Of a stretch of DNA of 17,894 nt, positions 1 through 6,412 are shown piece by piece. Numbering within the stretch: the stretch's first letter is position 1; every line of letters starts with the position of its first letter. Source of the DNA: Proteiniphilum sp. UBA4084 (GTDB lineage Bacteria > Bacteroidota > Bacteroidia > Bacteroidales > Dysgonomonadaceae). Where the stretch lies: positions 1 through 17,894 of the forward strand of contig DFYK01000002.1 of NCBI GenBank assembly GCA_002383605.1, in the 5' to 3' direction. The notes below the pieces were generated by a model. That model was not told the origin of the DNA. It did not search any database and saw nothing but the letters and a program-made list of their open reading frames with translations. Made by a program: the position numbers and the translations under genes.

Positions 1-512
1 CTGGAAAGAATATTAACTACTCACTGACTGCTTTTCTCAATAAAAGGTTTACCTATACCGTTCCGGAGATCGCTGTGTCCTATTCGAACTTTGGAGGGGT
101 TGACCAATATCAGGCCAAAGGCTCGTTGACCTATTACCCGCTTGGGAACCTCAACTTCTACGGGATCAGTTCCGCAGCTGTTATTTACAACCCTGACAGC
201 TGGACAACTGAACAGTATATTTTCTCCCAGCATTTCGGCGTGAAATTATCCGGTTCCTTGTGGCTCGACGCGAATGCCAGCCTGGGAAACCACCTGAATT
301 ATATCTCCGAACGTTCCTTTCTGGTGTTTGACACGTACGATGCCATCAAGGCACGGGCAGGGCTCTCCCTCTCCTGCTATCTGAAGAAAATGACCCTGAG
401 CACAGGATACCAGTGGCAGCAGAAAGAGGGATATGCCTTTTCAGCGACCAATTATACCACATACAAATACAACAACCACCTTATAAACATTGCATTGTCA
501 TGGAATTTTTAA
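1..512 (+). CDS. Outer-membrane beta-barrel protein, C-terminal part (5' end outside window)
   Basis: The frame is open from base 3 to the TAA at 510-512, so only about the last 169 residues are present. The visible protein is a succession of short amphipathic strands rich in Tyr, Asn, Ser and alternating hydrophobic residues. It ends in Trp-Asn-Phe, and a C-terminal aromatic residue is the usual signal of an outer-membrane beta-barrel recognised by the BAM complex. No plug or TonB box is visible. The next gene starts 12 bases before this stop and encodes a TPR protein, so the two are probably translationally coupled and may act together at the envelope. Barrel proteins of the YaiO type are associated with TPR segments, but I cannot confirm that family from this fragment. 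The barrel call is fairly secure; the specific function is unknown. Confidence 0.7.
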   Translation, partial: GKNINYSLTAFLNKRFTYTVPEIAVSYSNFGGVDQYQAKGSLTYYPLGNLNFYGISSAAVIYNPDSWTTEQYIFSQHFGVKLSGSLWLDANASLGNHLNYISERSFLVFDTYDAIKARAGLSLSCYLKKMTLSTGYQWQQKEGYAFSATNYTTYKYNNHLINIALSWNF

Positions 513-1126
513 ATAAAAAAACAGGAATTACCGCTCTTCTGCTGCTTTTCACCGTAAGTATTTCTGCCCAGGTAGCCGCATCGCAAATATTTGCCGAAAG
601 CTACCGATACGAATCGTCCGGCGACTATGAAAAGGCGATTGGTGAACTGAACAGTGTGAACGGCTACGATTATCACAAGTCGTTGCGCCTTGGATGGCTC
701 TACTATCTTTCCAAAAATTACGAGACGAGTAAGAAGTTTTACCGGCAGGCGGTAAAAGTGGAGCCACAGGCTGTGGAAGCATTGCTGGGCCTCTGCTATC
801 CTCTTGAAGCGCAGAAAAACAGTGACGAGTTGGAAAAGGTGTACAAGCAGATTCTTGCCCTCGACAAGATGAACTCAAAAGTGAATTACGCACTGGGAAA
901 TATTTACTATTACAGAAAAGATTTTCAACAGGCGGAGTTCTACTTCGACAAGGTGCAGCACATGTATCCTTTCGATTACTATTCCACTCTCATGAGTGGA
1001 TGGACAAAATATTTTCTCGGCAAGAAGAATGAAGCAAAACGTCTTTTCAATAACGTACTGATCATCTCCCCGTCTGACCAGTCAGCGAAAGATGGATTGA
1101 ATCTGTCATCAAAGGAAGTCAGATAA
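500..1126 (+). CDS. Secreted or periplasmic tetratricopeptide-repeat protein
   Basis: I start this 208-residue protein at the ATG at 500, although the frame is open further upstream. From there it begins MEFLNKK followed by a hydrophobic stretch ending near Ser-Ala-Gln, a convincing signal peptide, whereas the upstream extension lies wholly inside the preceding barrel gene. The mature part holds three to five TPR-like helical hairpins with the expected spacing of small and aromatic residues. Examples are the segments around Gly-Trp-Leu-Tyr-Tyr, Ala-Leu-Gly-Asn-Ile-Tyr-Tyr and Ser-Gly-Trp-Thr-Lys-Tyr. TPR arrays are protein-interaction scaffolds. The 13-base overlap with the barrel gene suggests coupled translation and a shared envelope role. 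No enzymatic motif is visible and no function can be assigned. Confidence 0.8.
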   Translation: MEFLNKKTGITALLLLFTVSISAQVAASQIFAESYRYESSGDYEKAIGELNSVNGYDYHKSLRLGWLYYLSKNYETSKKFYRQAVKVEPQAVEALLGLCYPLEAQKNSDELEKVYKQILALDKMNSKVNYALGNIYYYRKDFQQAEFYFDKVQHMYPFDYYSTLMSGWTKYFLGKKNEAKRLFNNVLIISPSDQSAKDGLNLSSKEVR

Positions 1127-1138
1127 CGAATAAATTTA

Positions 1139-1146
1139 TAACTTTG
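1139..1146 (+). promoter_or_regulatory. Candidate promoter -7 box (TAACTTTG) for the fakA operon
   Basis: TAACTTTG matches the Bacteroidota -7 consensus TAnnTTTG exactly and lies 55 bases before the fakA start, just after the TPR gene ends. No clear TTTG -33 box sits at the expected distance. The leader right after it contains TTGAAAATT and GGCAACA (1144-1164), a pair that recurs upstream of marR. Confidence 0.55.
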
Positions 1147-1201
1147 AAAATTCAATTGGCAACAGGACACATTTTTCTGTTACCCCAAAAAGTTTTGAAA
1201 G

Positions 1202-3049
1202 ATGAATGCAATTAATTCCGGCATTAGCGAACAAGCCGCAGTAGTTTTCGATTTGGAAACCGTAAACGAAATAATTGAAAATATCTATCATTATCTCAAC
1301 AAGCACAAAGAGTATTTAAACAGTTTGAACGTTTTCCCAGTACCCGATGGCGACACGGGCTTGAATATGGTGCTTACTCTACAAGGAGCCATGGCACACA
1401 TGAAGATCAACGAGAAAAACTACAGTCATTCGGGGGAATATCTCGAAGACTTTGCCGAACAAATGCTGCTCAACAGTCGGGGATGTTCAGGTGTTATCCT
1501 ATCGTTGTTTGCACAAGGATTTACTCAAATCACGGCAAACAATGACTTTTCGAAAGAGAACATTTATCGAGCCATTGAAAACGGTGATCGAAATGCTTAC
1601 GAAGGTACAGAAAATCCTCGCGAAGGCACCATGTTAACCATCATGAAAGCCTTGTCGGAAAAATATGCGGAGCTCATGTCGAAACAAGACAACCCCTTTG
1701 CCATCATTCAGCAAACGATACCCTATCTGAAAGAAGTGCTGAACCAAACACCCGAGATGCTACCCGTTCTGAAACAGGCAGGAGTGGTCGACTCCGGCGG
1801 AGCGGGTTTCATCGTATTGTTGGAAGGCATCAATAACGAACTTGGGCAATACATCGATACCGGCATTCCCGTACCGAATTTGCTCAGAATTGGACGAATA
1901 ACCCGAAAACTGCTGAACAAAAGGCTGTCGGAATTACGGAAGAGCCCGTTGGCTCCGCTGATTTTGAACATCGATTCTTCGCGCATACAAAATAGCCGTC
2001 TGGCGGAAGCATTGCAGAATGTCAGAAATATGTTGGTCAATTTGCATGTCAATCATAACAACAGAAACGGAAGGAGTCTGAAAAGAAAAAAAATTATCGC
2101 CGACTTGCAGTATCTCGACAACTCATGGAATCCCGAGATAAAAGAGAAATTTTGTACCGAATTCGTGCTCGAAAGCAATGCCATTCTATCCAAAAATCAG
2201 TTAAAGGAAAAAATCGGTCATTACGGCGACAGTTTGATCATCGTCAACGCCAACAACAAATACAAAGTGCATATCCATACCAATAAGCCGAACGACCTCT
2301 TCGAAGAAGTCTCTCAATACGGTACCTTGCTTTTCACTAAAGTGGACGACATGAAAAAGCAACATCGAAATTTCATTAGCGATGATGAAATCGACTACGA
2401 AAAAGATAAAAGCGTTTTTTGTATCGTTTCGGGAAAAGGATTTGCCGACATCCTGCAAAAGATTGGAGCCGATGACATTTTGTGTTATGGGAAAAACAAA
2501 CCGTCTGTCAATCAGCTCGTCAAAGGACTAAACGACTTGAAAGCCAAAAACATAATCGCCGCTTCCGACGACGGTGATATTCTGATGGCTTTGAAATATG
2601 CCGTCACGCTCTGCAAATCAAGCGTTTATATCGTCGAGTCCGAGAATCCGGTTTCGCTCATCAGCATCCTGATGAATATCTCCAAAGACTACGATATCCA
2701 CACCATGTTTGAAGCGGCGATGAACAACGTCAACAACATCCCGTTCTGCGGAATTGCCCGATCGACACGCCATGTGCTGTCCCAAGGCGGTTCTCCGGTA
2801 AATAAGGGCGATTATTTTGCCGTGTACCAGAAAAAAATCGTTCTCGCCGACAAGAGCAAAGAACGGCTCATGACGAACGTCGTCGAAAAGATTTCGGCAA
2901 CCCACACGCTGGTTACCATTTACAAGGGAGCGGATGCAAAAAATGACAACAACTTAATGAAACAACTTAAAAACCAGTTTCCGTCGCTTGATTTTGAAGA
3001 ATATTACGGCGGACAGCCCGACTATTTGTATTACCTGACCTTTGATTAA
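1202..3049 (+). CDS. fakA: Fatty acid kinase catalytic subunit FakA (DAK2/YloV family)
   Basis: This 615-residue protein is a FakA/YloV-type kinase, which phosphorylates a fatty acid held by a FakB (DegV) partner to give acyl-phosphate. The N-terminal DAK2 domain (about residues 20-225) has the nucleotide/Mg loop NVFPVPDGDTG at 43-53 with Asp49 and Asp51, the NSRGCSG loop at 91-97, the EGT motif at 141-143 and VVDSGGAGF at 195-203. The FakA-specific C-terminal part is recognisable from the CTEF segment and the VSGKGFADILQKIGAD region. The basic linker between DAK2 and the C-terminal part is about 100 residues, and the whole protein is longer than the roughly 550 residues typical of Firmicutes FakA. 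The DegV-family gene begins 14 bases downstream, as expected for a FakA-FakB pair. Ribosome-binding signals are weak. The alternative of a dihydroxyacetone kinase-like protein is unlikely given the neighbour. Confidence 0.9.
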   Translation: MNAINSGISEQAAVVFDLETVNEIIENIYHYLNKHKEYLNSLNVFPVPDGDTGLNMVLTLQGAMAHMKINEKNYSHSGEYLEDFAEQMLLNSRGCSGVILSLFAQGFTQITANNDFSKENIYRAIENGDRNAYEGTENPREGTMLTIMKALSEKYAELMSKQDNPFAIIQQTIPYLKEVLNQTPEMLPVLKQAGVVDSGGAGFIVLLEGINNELGQYIDTGIPVPNLLRIGRITRKLLNKRLSELRKSPLAPLILNIDSSRIQNSRLAEALQNVRNMLVNLHVNHNNRNGRSLKRKKIIADLQYLDNSWNPEIKEKFCTEFVLESNAILSKNQLKEKIGHYGDSLIIVNANNKYKVHIHTNKPNDLFEEVSQYGTLLFTKVDDMKKQHRNFISDDEIDYEKDKSVFCIVSGKGFADILQKIGADDILCYGKNKPSVNQLVKGLNDLKAKNIIAASDDGDILMALKYAVTLCKSSVYIVESENPVSLISILMNISKDYDIHTMFEAAMNNVNNIPFCGIARSTRHVLSQGGSPVNKGDYFAVYQKKIVLADKSKERLMTNVVEKISATHTLVTIYKGADAKNDNNLMKQLKNQFPSLDFEEYYGGQPDYLYYLTFD

Positions 3050-3063
3050 AAAAACCGAAGAAT

Positions 3064-3948
3064 ATGAGCAAGAAAATTTTTGTCATCGTAGGCGACAACC
3101 TAGGTCTCTCGAGAGAACAGATCGATTATGAGGCACTCGAAATCCTAAAATTTCCCGTTTTCGTGGGAGAAACGGAATATCGCCAAAGCGAAGAACATAA
3201 TGCCCAATGGTTGATTTCGAAATTCGAAAACGAGAAAGTAGTGGCAAAATCATCCACGCTGATCCATAACGAAATTGCCGACATCATTGAGAGAAACCGT
3301 ACCAACTACGATTTGTTTATCCACGTAGTGATGAGCAGCGGACTCTCGGCTGCTTCTTTTCTAGCGGCCGAAAACGTACGCAAACAATACGAAAACATTG
3401 TTCCGGTGATCAATGTGGACTCTCGACAGGCCGTCAACGGCGTGGGTAGCGTTCTTCTCGGAATCATCGATTTGATAAAAACCAATCCCAACATGAGCAT
3501 CGAAGAGCTGGAAGCCGCCTGCCAACAAATTGTTGAAAATACCTTCAGCTGGTTTGTTCTCCCCGATCTCAATTACTTATACCGGGGCGGCCGCATCGGA
3601 AAAGCCCAATCGCTGATGGGAAGCGTTTTGCACATCATTCCTTTGCTGGGACTGATGGGAAACGAAAAAGAAGGAATTATACTTGCCATGGGCAAAGCCA
3701 GAACTTTCCGACAGATTAACACGATGATGATGGAGCAGATAAACGTCAAAATGAAAGAAAAATCAGTATCCACCATCAAACGAGCCATCACCCTGCAAGG
3801 CTATGGAGATAAAAACAAGGAAGCCATCGCCGAGTTCATGGAGAAACTGAAAACGCTTCCTTGCAACGAAATCATCCATGGCAAAGGCGGTTTAGTGGAC
3901 GCGGTACATTACGGCCCGGGAGCTTATGGTGTTTCCATCCTTCTTTAA
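3064..3948 (+). CDS. fakB: DegV-family fatty-acid-binding protein FakB
   Basis: This 294-residue cytosolic protein is a DegV/FakB family member, which binds a fatty acid and presents its carboxylate to FakA. Visible family motifs in order are KSST (about 62-65, the first head-group-binding Ser/Thr), MSSGLSAASF (about 90-99), the DSRQA motif near residue 119, LYRGGRIG (about 172-179) and the C-terminal HYGPGAYGVS segment that supplies the conserved His-Gly-Pro. Length is close to the usual 280-290. The gene lies between fakA (14-base gap) and a plsY homologue (12-base gap), so substrate binding, phosphorylation and acyl transfer are encoded consecutively. The preferred chain type (saturated or unsaturated) cannot be read from the sequence. 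Only one fakB is visible here, although many species carry several. Confidence 0.9.
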   Translation: MSKKIFVIVGDNLGLSREQIDYEALEILKFPVFVGETEYRQSEEHNAQWLISKFENEKVVAKSSTLIHNEIADIIERNRTNYDLFIHVVMSSGLSAASFLAAENVRKQYENIVPVINVDSRQAVNGVGSVLLGIIDLIKTNPNMSIEELEAACQQIVENTFSWFVLPDLNYLYRGGRIGKAQSLMGSVLHIIPLLGLMGNEKEGIILAMGKARTFRQINTMMMEQINVKMKEKSVSTIKRAITLQGYGDKNKEAIAEFMEKLKTLPCNEIIHGKGGLVDAVHYGPGAYGVSILL

Positions 3949-3960
3949 ATCAACCAAATA

Positions 3961-4590
3961 ATGAACCCATTTCTTTTGTGTCTTGTTTGTCTGATATCCG
4001 GATATTTAATCGGATCGGTTTTGTTCGCCAATTTCATCACCCGCATGGCAACAAACCAAAACATCCGGGAGCTGGGCAACGGTAATCCCGGAGCTTATAA
4101 TGTTTTCAAACATGTGGGAAAATTCTGGGGTATTTTGACGGGAGTGTTGGATGTTTCCAAGTCGCTTGTACCGATTTGGATAGCCAACCGATTTCTGCAC
4201 ATCAGCGATGTTACTGCTCTGGCATGTATTGGCATCGGAGCCGTGATCGGGCACGGATACCCACTTTATTACCGCTTTAAGGGAGGAAGAGCGGCTTCGG
4301 CTTTGATCGGCTTATACTTCTACTTTATCGGAGCCGAACTGCTCATTGCCTTGATCTTGGATGTAATTATTCTTATAGGTTTTATTCGAAAAGGGTACGG
4401 CATCTGGGGTCCCTCCATCCTGATCGCTTTAAGCGCAGCGCTTTCCCTGCTTTTCCCACATACGGTCGAAGTAAAAGTTCTGGTATGGATAGGCGCTTTT
4501 ATCACCCTGTATTTTAATCGGGATAAAGTGTTCAGCAAAAAAGAAAGTGCCCAACCCGAAATCTCGGAACCATCCTCCTCGGGAAATTGA
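3961..4590 (+). CDS. plsY: Acyl-phosphate:glycerol-3-phosphate acyltransferase, PlsY family
   Basis: This 209-residue integral membrane protein belongs to the PlsY family, which transfers an acyl group from acyl-phosphate to glycerol-3-phosphate to make lysophosphatidate. The first conserved loop is GNGNPGAYNVFKHVG (about 39-53), corresponding to GSGNxGATNxxR. The second is IGHGYPLYYRFKGGRAAS (about 96-113), corresponding to GHxxPxFxxFxGGKGVAT. Several hydrophobic segments fit a multi-pass topology. Two departures from the canonical motifs stand out: Tyr for Thr in the first loop and GGR for GGK in the second. This suggests a divergent, perhaps second, copy. It follows fakB by 12 bases, so the acyl-phosphate made by FakAB would be its direct substrate. 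The charged C-terminal tail is unremarkable. A catalytically altered paralogue is possible. Confidence 0.87.
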   Translation: MNPFLLCLVCLISGYLIGSVLFANFITRMATNQNIRELGNGNPGAYNVFKHVGKFWGILTGVLDVSKSLVPIWIANRFLHISDVTALACIGIGAVIGHGYPLYYRFKGGRAASALIGLYFYFIGAELLIALILDVIILIGFIRKGYGIWGPSILIALSAALSLLFPHTVEVKVLVWIGAFITLYFNRDKVFSKKESAQPEISEPSSSGN

Positions 4591-4617
4591 AGAAGAAATC
4601 GACGAGAGGTATCAGCA

Positions 4618-4761
4618 GGCGCATTTACCGGATATACGGCAGCCATCTATGCTTCGGCTATCGGCCACCAGCCCAATACCGAAATCCTCAAAGATTTTCT
4701 TGAACTGGACGGAGCGGGCTGCATCAAAATTCAAATTTGCCAACTGATAACTGACAACTGA
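4618..4761 (+). pseudogene. trxB: Thioredoxin reductase (trxB) remnant with large internal deletion
   Basis: Reading from 4618 in the frame GGC-GCA-TTT gives GYTAAIYAS at 4630-4656, the sequence following the GSGPAGYTAA FAD-binding start of thioredoxin reductase. It is joined at once and in frame to AIGHQPNTEILKDFLELDG at 4657-4713 and then AGCIKI, which matches the C-terminal FAD-domain segment (AIGHxPNTxxFxxxLELD). In an intact TrxB these blocks are about 230-240 residues apart, so the NADPH domain and the redox-active CxxC are gone. The Rossmann GxGxxG is degraded upstream (GAFTG). No start codon or ribosome-binding site is evident, and the frame runs into a short repeat and a TGA at 4759-4761. 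The remnant sits between plsY and the convergent marR. The identification rests on two adjacent matches to the same family in the right order. Confidence 0.82.
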
Positions 4762-4762
4762 T
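4742..4762 (+). repeat. Three tandem 7-bp units (AACTGAY)
   Basis: AACTGAT, AACTGAC and AACTGAT follow each other exactly at the end of the trxB remnant and directly before the marR stop codon. This is a short tandemly repeated repetitive sequence of the kind scattered between genes in many bacteria. It may mark the deletion or replication-slippage site. Confidence 0.75.
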
Positions 4763-4766
4763 ATGG

Positions 4767-5219
4767 CTACTTCATTCTGATTTTATCCAACAGAAGGTTC
4801 AATTCTTCGATCTCCTCGGGCGAGAGATTGGAAAGAAGTTTATCGCTTTCTTTTTCGCAATCGAAGATTTCGTTGAGCAGACCTAATCCTTTTTCGGTGA
4901 TCTGCACCGACTTTTGTCGCCGATCGTCGGGATTTTCTTCCCGGCTAACCATTTCTTTTTCGTAAAGTCGATCGATAATCCGGCTTACGTCGGAATGTTT
5001 ATCCAACATGTGCTCTTTGATGAACCCGATGCTTTGAGGCCCTTGACAGCGATATCCGCGCAAAACACGCAAAACGTTGTATTGCTGATCGGTAATACAG
5101 TGCCTCTTGAGGGATTGAACAAATTCGTAGCTCATTTGATTGGCCGTGTAAATCAAATTGATCAATCCTTTGTGATAACTATTTCGAAAACGACCTCTAA
5201 TTTCTTCTTCAATACTCAT
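4767..5219 (-). CDS. MarR-family transcriptional regulator
   Basis: This 150-residue protein has the MarR fold order: an N-terminal dimerisation helix, a segment ITDQQYNVLRVLRG typical of the region before the winged helix, a recognition-helix region HSDVSRIIDRLYEKEMVSR, and the wing with the hallmark Asp-Asp-Arg-Arg (ENPDDRRQKSVQITEKG). A C-terminal dimerisation helix follows. MarR proteins usually repress by binding short palindromes and release DNA on binding phenolics, quinones, oxidants or, in FabT, acyl-ACP. It is the most distal gene of the minus-strand run and converges on plsY. Cys appears at residue 41 (HCITDQ), near 59 and near the C-terminus; whether any of them senses redox cannot be told. 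Its likely targets are the palindrome at 9598-9623, its own promoter and possibly the fak operon, all inferred. Confidence 0.92.
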   Translation of the reverse strand: MSIEEEIRGRFRNSYHKGLINLIYTANQMSYEFVQSLKRHCITDQQYNVLRVLRGYRCQGPQSIGFIKEHMLDKHSDVSRIIDRLYEKEMVSREENPDDRRQKSVQITEKGLGLLNEIFDCEKESDKLLSNLSPEEIEELNLLLDKIRMK

Positions 5220-5258
5220 GGCTTATTCTTGAAAATTGGCAACATCGAAGCTTCCGTT

Positions 5259-5266
5259 AAAAGGTA
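5259..5266 (-). promoter_or_regulatory. Candidate -7 box for marR (TACCTTTT, one mismatch)
   Basis: On the minus strand TACCTTTT differs from TAnnTTTG at the last base and lies 40 bases before the marR ATG, inside the 57-base gap after the hydrolase gene. The leader downstream of it contains TTGCCAATTTTCAA, the reverse complement of an element also present after the fakA -7 box. A separate marR promoter would allow autoregulation. Confidence 0.3.
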
Positions 5267-5276
5267 ATGAGACGTT

Positions 5277-6098
5277 TTATTTTGCAGGGAAATACTGGTT
5301 GAAAAACGAAATCATATCCTTCCATGAAGCTTTGTCGGCGTTCTCGTTGTAGGCTATGGGCATATTGAATTTTTTTCCAGCTTCGGTCGAATATTTGTTG
5401 GTGAAAGCGTGTGTAGCACCTTCATAATTTTTAAATTCGTAGGTGATTCCATATTTCTCCATTTCGCTTTTGAAATTAGCAATATCCGCTTGCGTGACAA
5501 ACGAATCGGCCGCACCGTTGCCGATCAACACTTTCGTGTTTTTCATCTGTTCACTGGCTTTGAAACCGGCCAATCCGCCGTGAAAGCTGGCTACCACAAC
5601 CAAGGGAATGCCCATAGCGGCCGCATTCAATGCAACCGTTCCTCCAAAACAATACCCCAGCGCTCCGATATGATTTTTATCGGCCGTGGGTTCGGAAGTG
5701 AGAACTTGGTAGGCTTTTGTCATACGTTCCTTTATCAGATTCGGATTGGCAAAGATCTGCCCTGAGGCTTGTTGAGCGCCGGCAGCATCTTCGTACACCT
5801 TGCCGTCGCCGTACATATCTACCGCCATGGCAACGTAACCCAGATCGGCGAGCATATCGGTGCGCATTCGGATGTAGTCGTTAAAGCCCCACCATTCGTG
5901 GACGACCAAAATACCCGGTTTGTTGGCTATGCCGTCATCTTTCCAAGCGATATAGCCCTTGAAATTTTGAGTGCCTACGGTGTAGGTAATTTCCTTACTC
6001 TTAAGGGCTTGATCCTTTGCAGCTGCATATTGGTTTGCAAACATACCCGACATAAGGAATGCTCCGGTAAGCAGGATCGTCATTAAATTCTTTTTCAT
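5277..6098 (-). CDS. Exported dienelactone hydrolase-family protein
   Basis: This 273-residue alpha/beta hydrolase belongs to the dienelactone hydrolase family. The N-terminus (MKKNLMTILLTGAFLMSG..., with Ala-Ala-Ala near residue 25) is a clear signal peptide, so it should act outside the cytoplasm. The family signature HEWWG is at 67-71. The nucleophile elbow GYCFGG puts Cys150 in place, and Asp198 (GAADSF) and His230 (GATHAF) complete a Cys-Asp-His triad. Length without the signal is near the usual 235-240. Known members open dienelactones from aromatic breakdown, but many hydrolyse other esters, so the substrate is unknown. It is separated by 63 bases from the frnE-like remnant upstream and by 57 bases from marR downstream. 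Export is unusual next to cytosolic oxidoreductases. Confidence 0.9.
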   Translation of the reverse strand: MKKNLMTILLTGAFLMSGMFANQYAAAKDQALKSKEITYTVGTQNFKGYIAWKDDGIANKPGILVVHEWWGFNDYIRMRTDMLADLGYVAMAVDMYGDGKVYEDAAGAQQASGQIFANPNLIKERMTKAYQVLTSEPTADKNHIGALGYCFGGTVALNAAAMGIPLVVVASFHGGLAGFKASEQMKNTKVLIGNGAADSFVTQADIANFKSEMEKYGITYEFKNYEGATHAFTNKYSTEAGKKFNMPIAYNENADKASWKDMISFFNQYFPAK

Positions 6099-6161
6099 TG
6101 TCGTGTTTGTTTTAATAATTAACTCAATTTATAACGATTAAATCGAATGTTTTGTTGAGAA

Positions 6162-6412
6162 CTACAATTTGACCAGCGTAACCACGATGGCTCGATCGAT
6201 ATGATAATCCAACCCTACCTGTTTTGCCATTTGAGTAACGTAAGACATGGTTTGTTGAACTTGCGAAACCGGAAGTCCCTTACGCTGGGCCAAATGCTGC
6301 GAAGTTGTTTCCCGTGGATCGGTTACGGCGAGAGGGTCAAGCAGAATGGGCATACTACATCGCTCCAAATCTCTACATTAATCGTAAAATTGGGTTTATT
6401 TTCGGTTGTCAT
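6162..6412 (-). pseudogene. FrnE/DsbA-family oxidoreductase remnant with internal deletions
   Basis: On the minus strand a good ribosome-binding site (AAAGGAGG) precedes ATG at 6412, overlapping the end of the dehydrogenase gene by 17 bases. The first frame reads VEIWSDVVCPFC, the FrnE-family N-terminus with its CxxC active site, and then stops within about six codons. A second frame then gives LDPLAVTDPRET, HLAQRKG and VTQMAKQVGLDYHIDRAIV, which is the FrnE region that normally lies about 30 residues further on. The roughly 30 residues following the active site are missing, and the junction shifts frame. After AIV the protein ends abruptly (VTLVKL, TAG at 6162-6164), whereas intact members run to about 230 residues. 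Two deletions thus left a start, a middle piece and a stop. An intact distant relative lies at 7522-8157. Confidence 0.85.

Noticed and set aside
413..499. Upstream extension of the TPR gene
   Set aside because: It lies inside the barrel gene, and starting at 500 gives a clean signal peptide.
1185..1200. Possible attachment-site repeat of the tRNA-Lys end (GTTACCCC)
   Set aside because: Only seven of eight bases match GTGACCCC and the match does not extend; too weak for an attachment site.
4547..4747. 66-codon plus-strand frame after plsY
   Set aside because: It is out of frame with both plsY and the TrxB-like remnant, and its translation shows no sensible family.
6135..6145. Small palindrome CGATTAAATCG before the hydrolase gene
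   Set aside because: It is short, AT-rich and not repeated at other promoters in the window; expected by chance.
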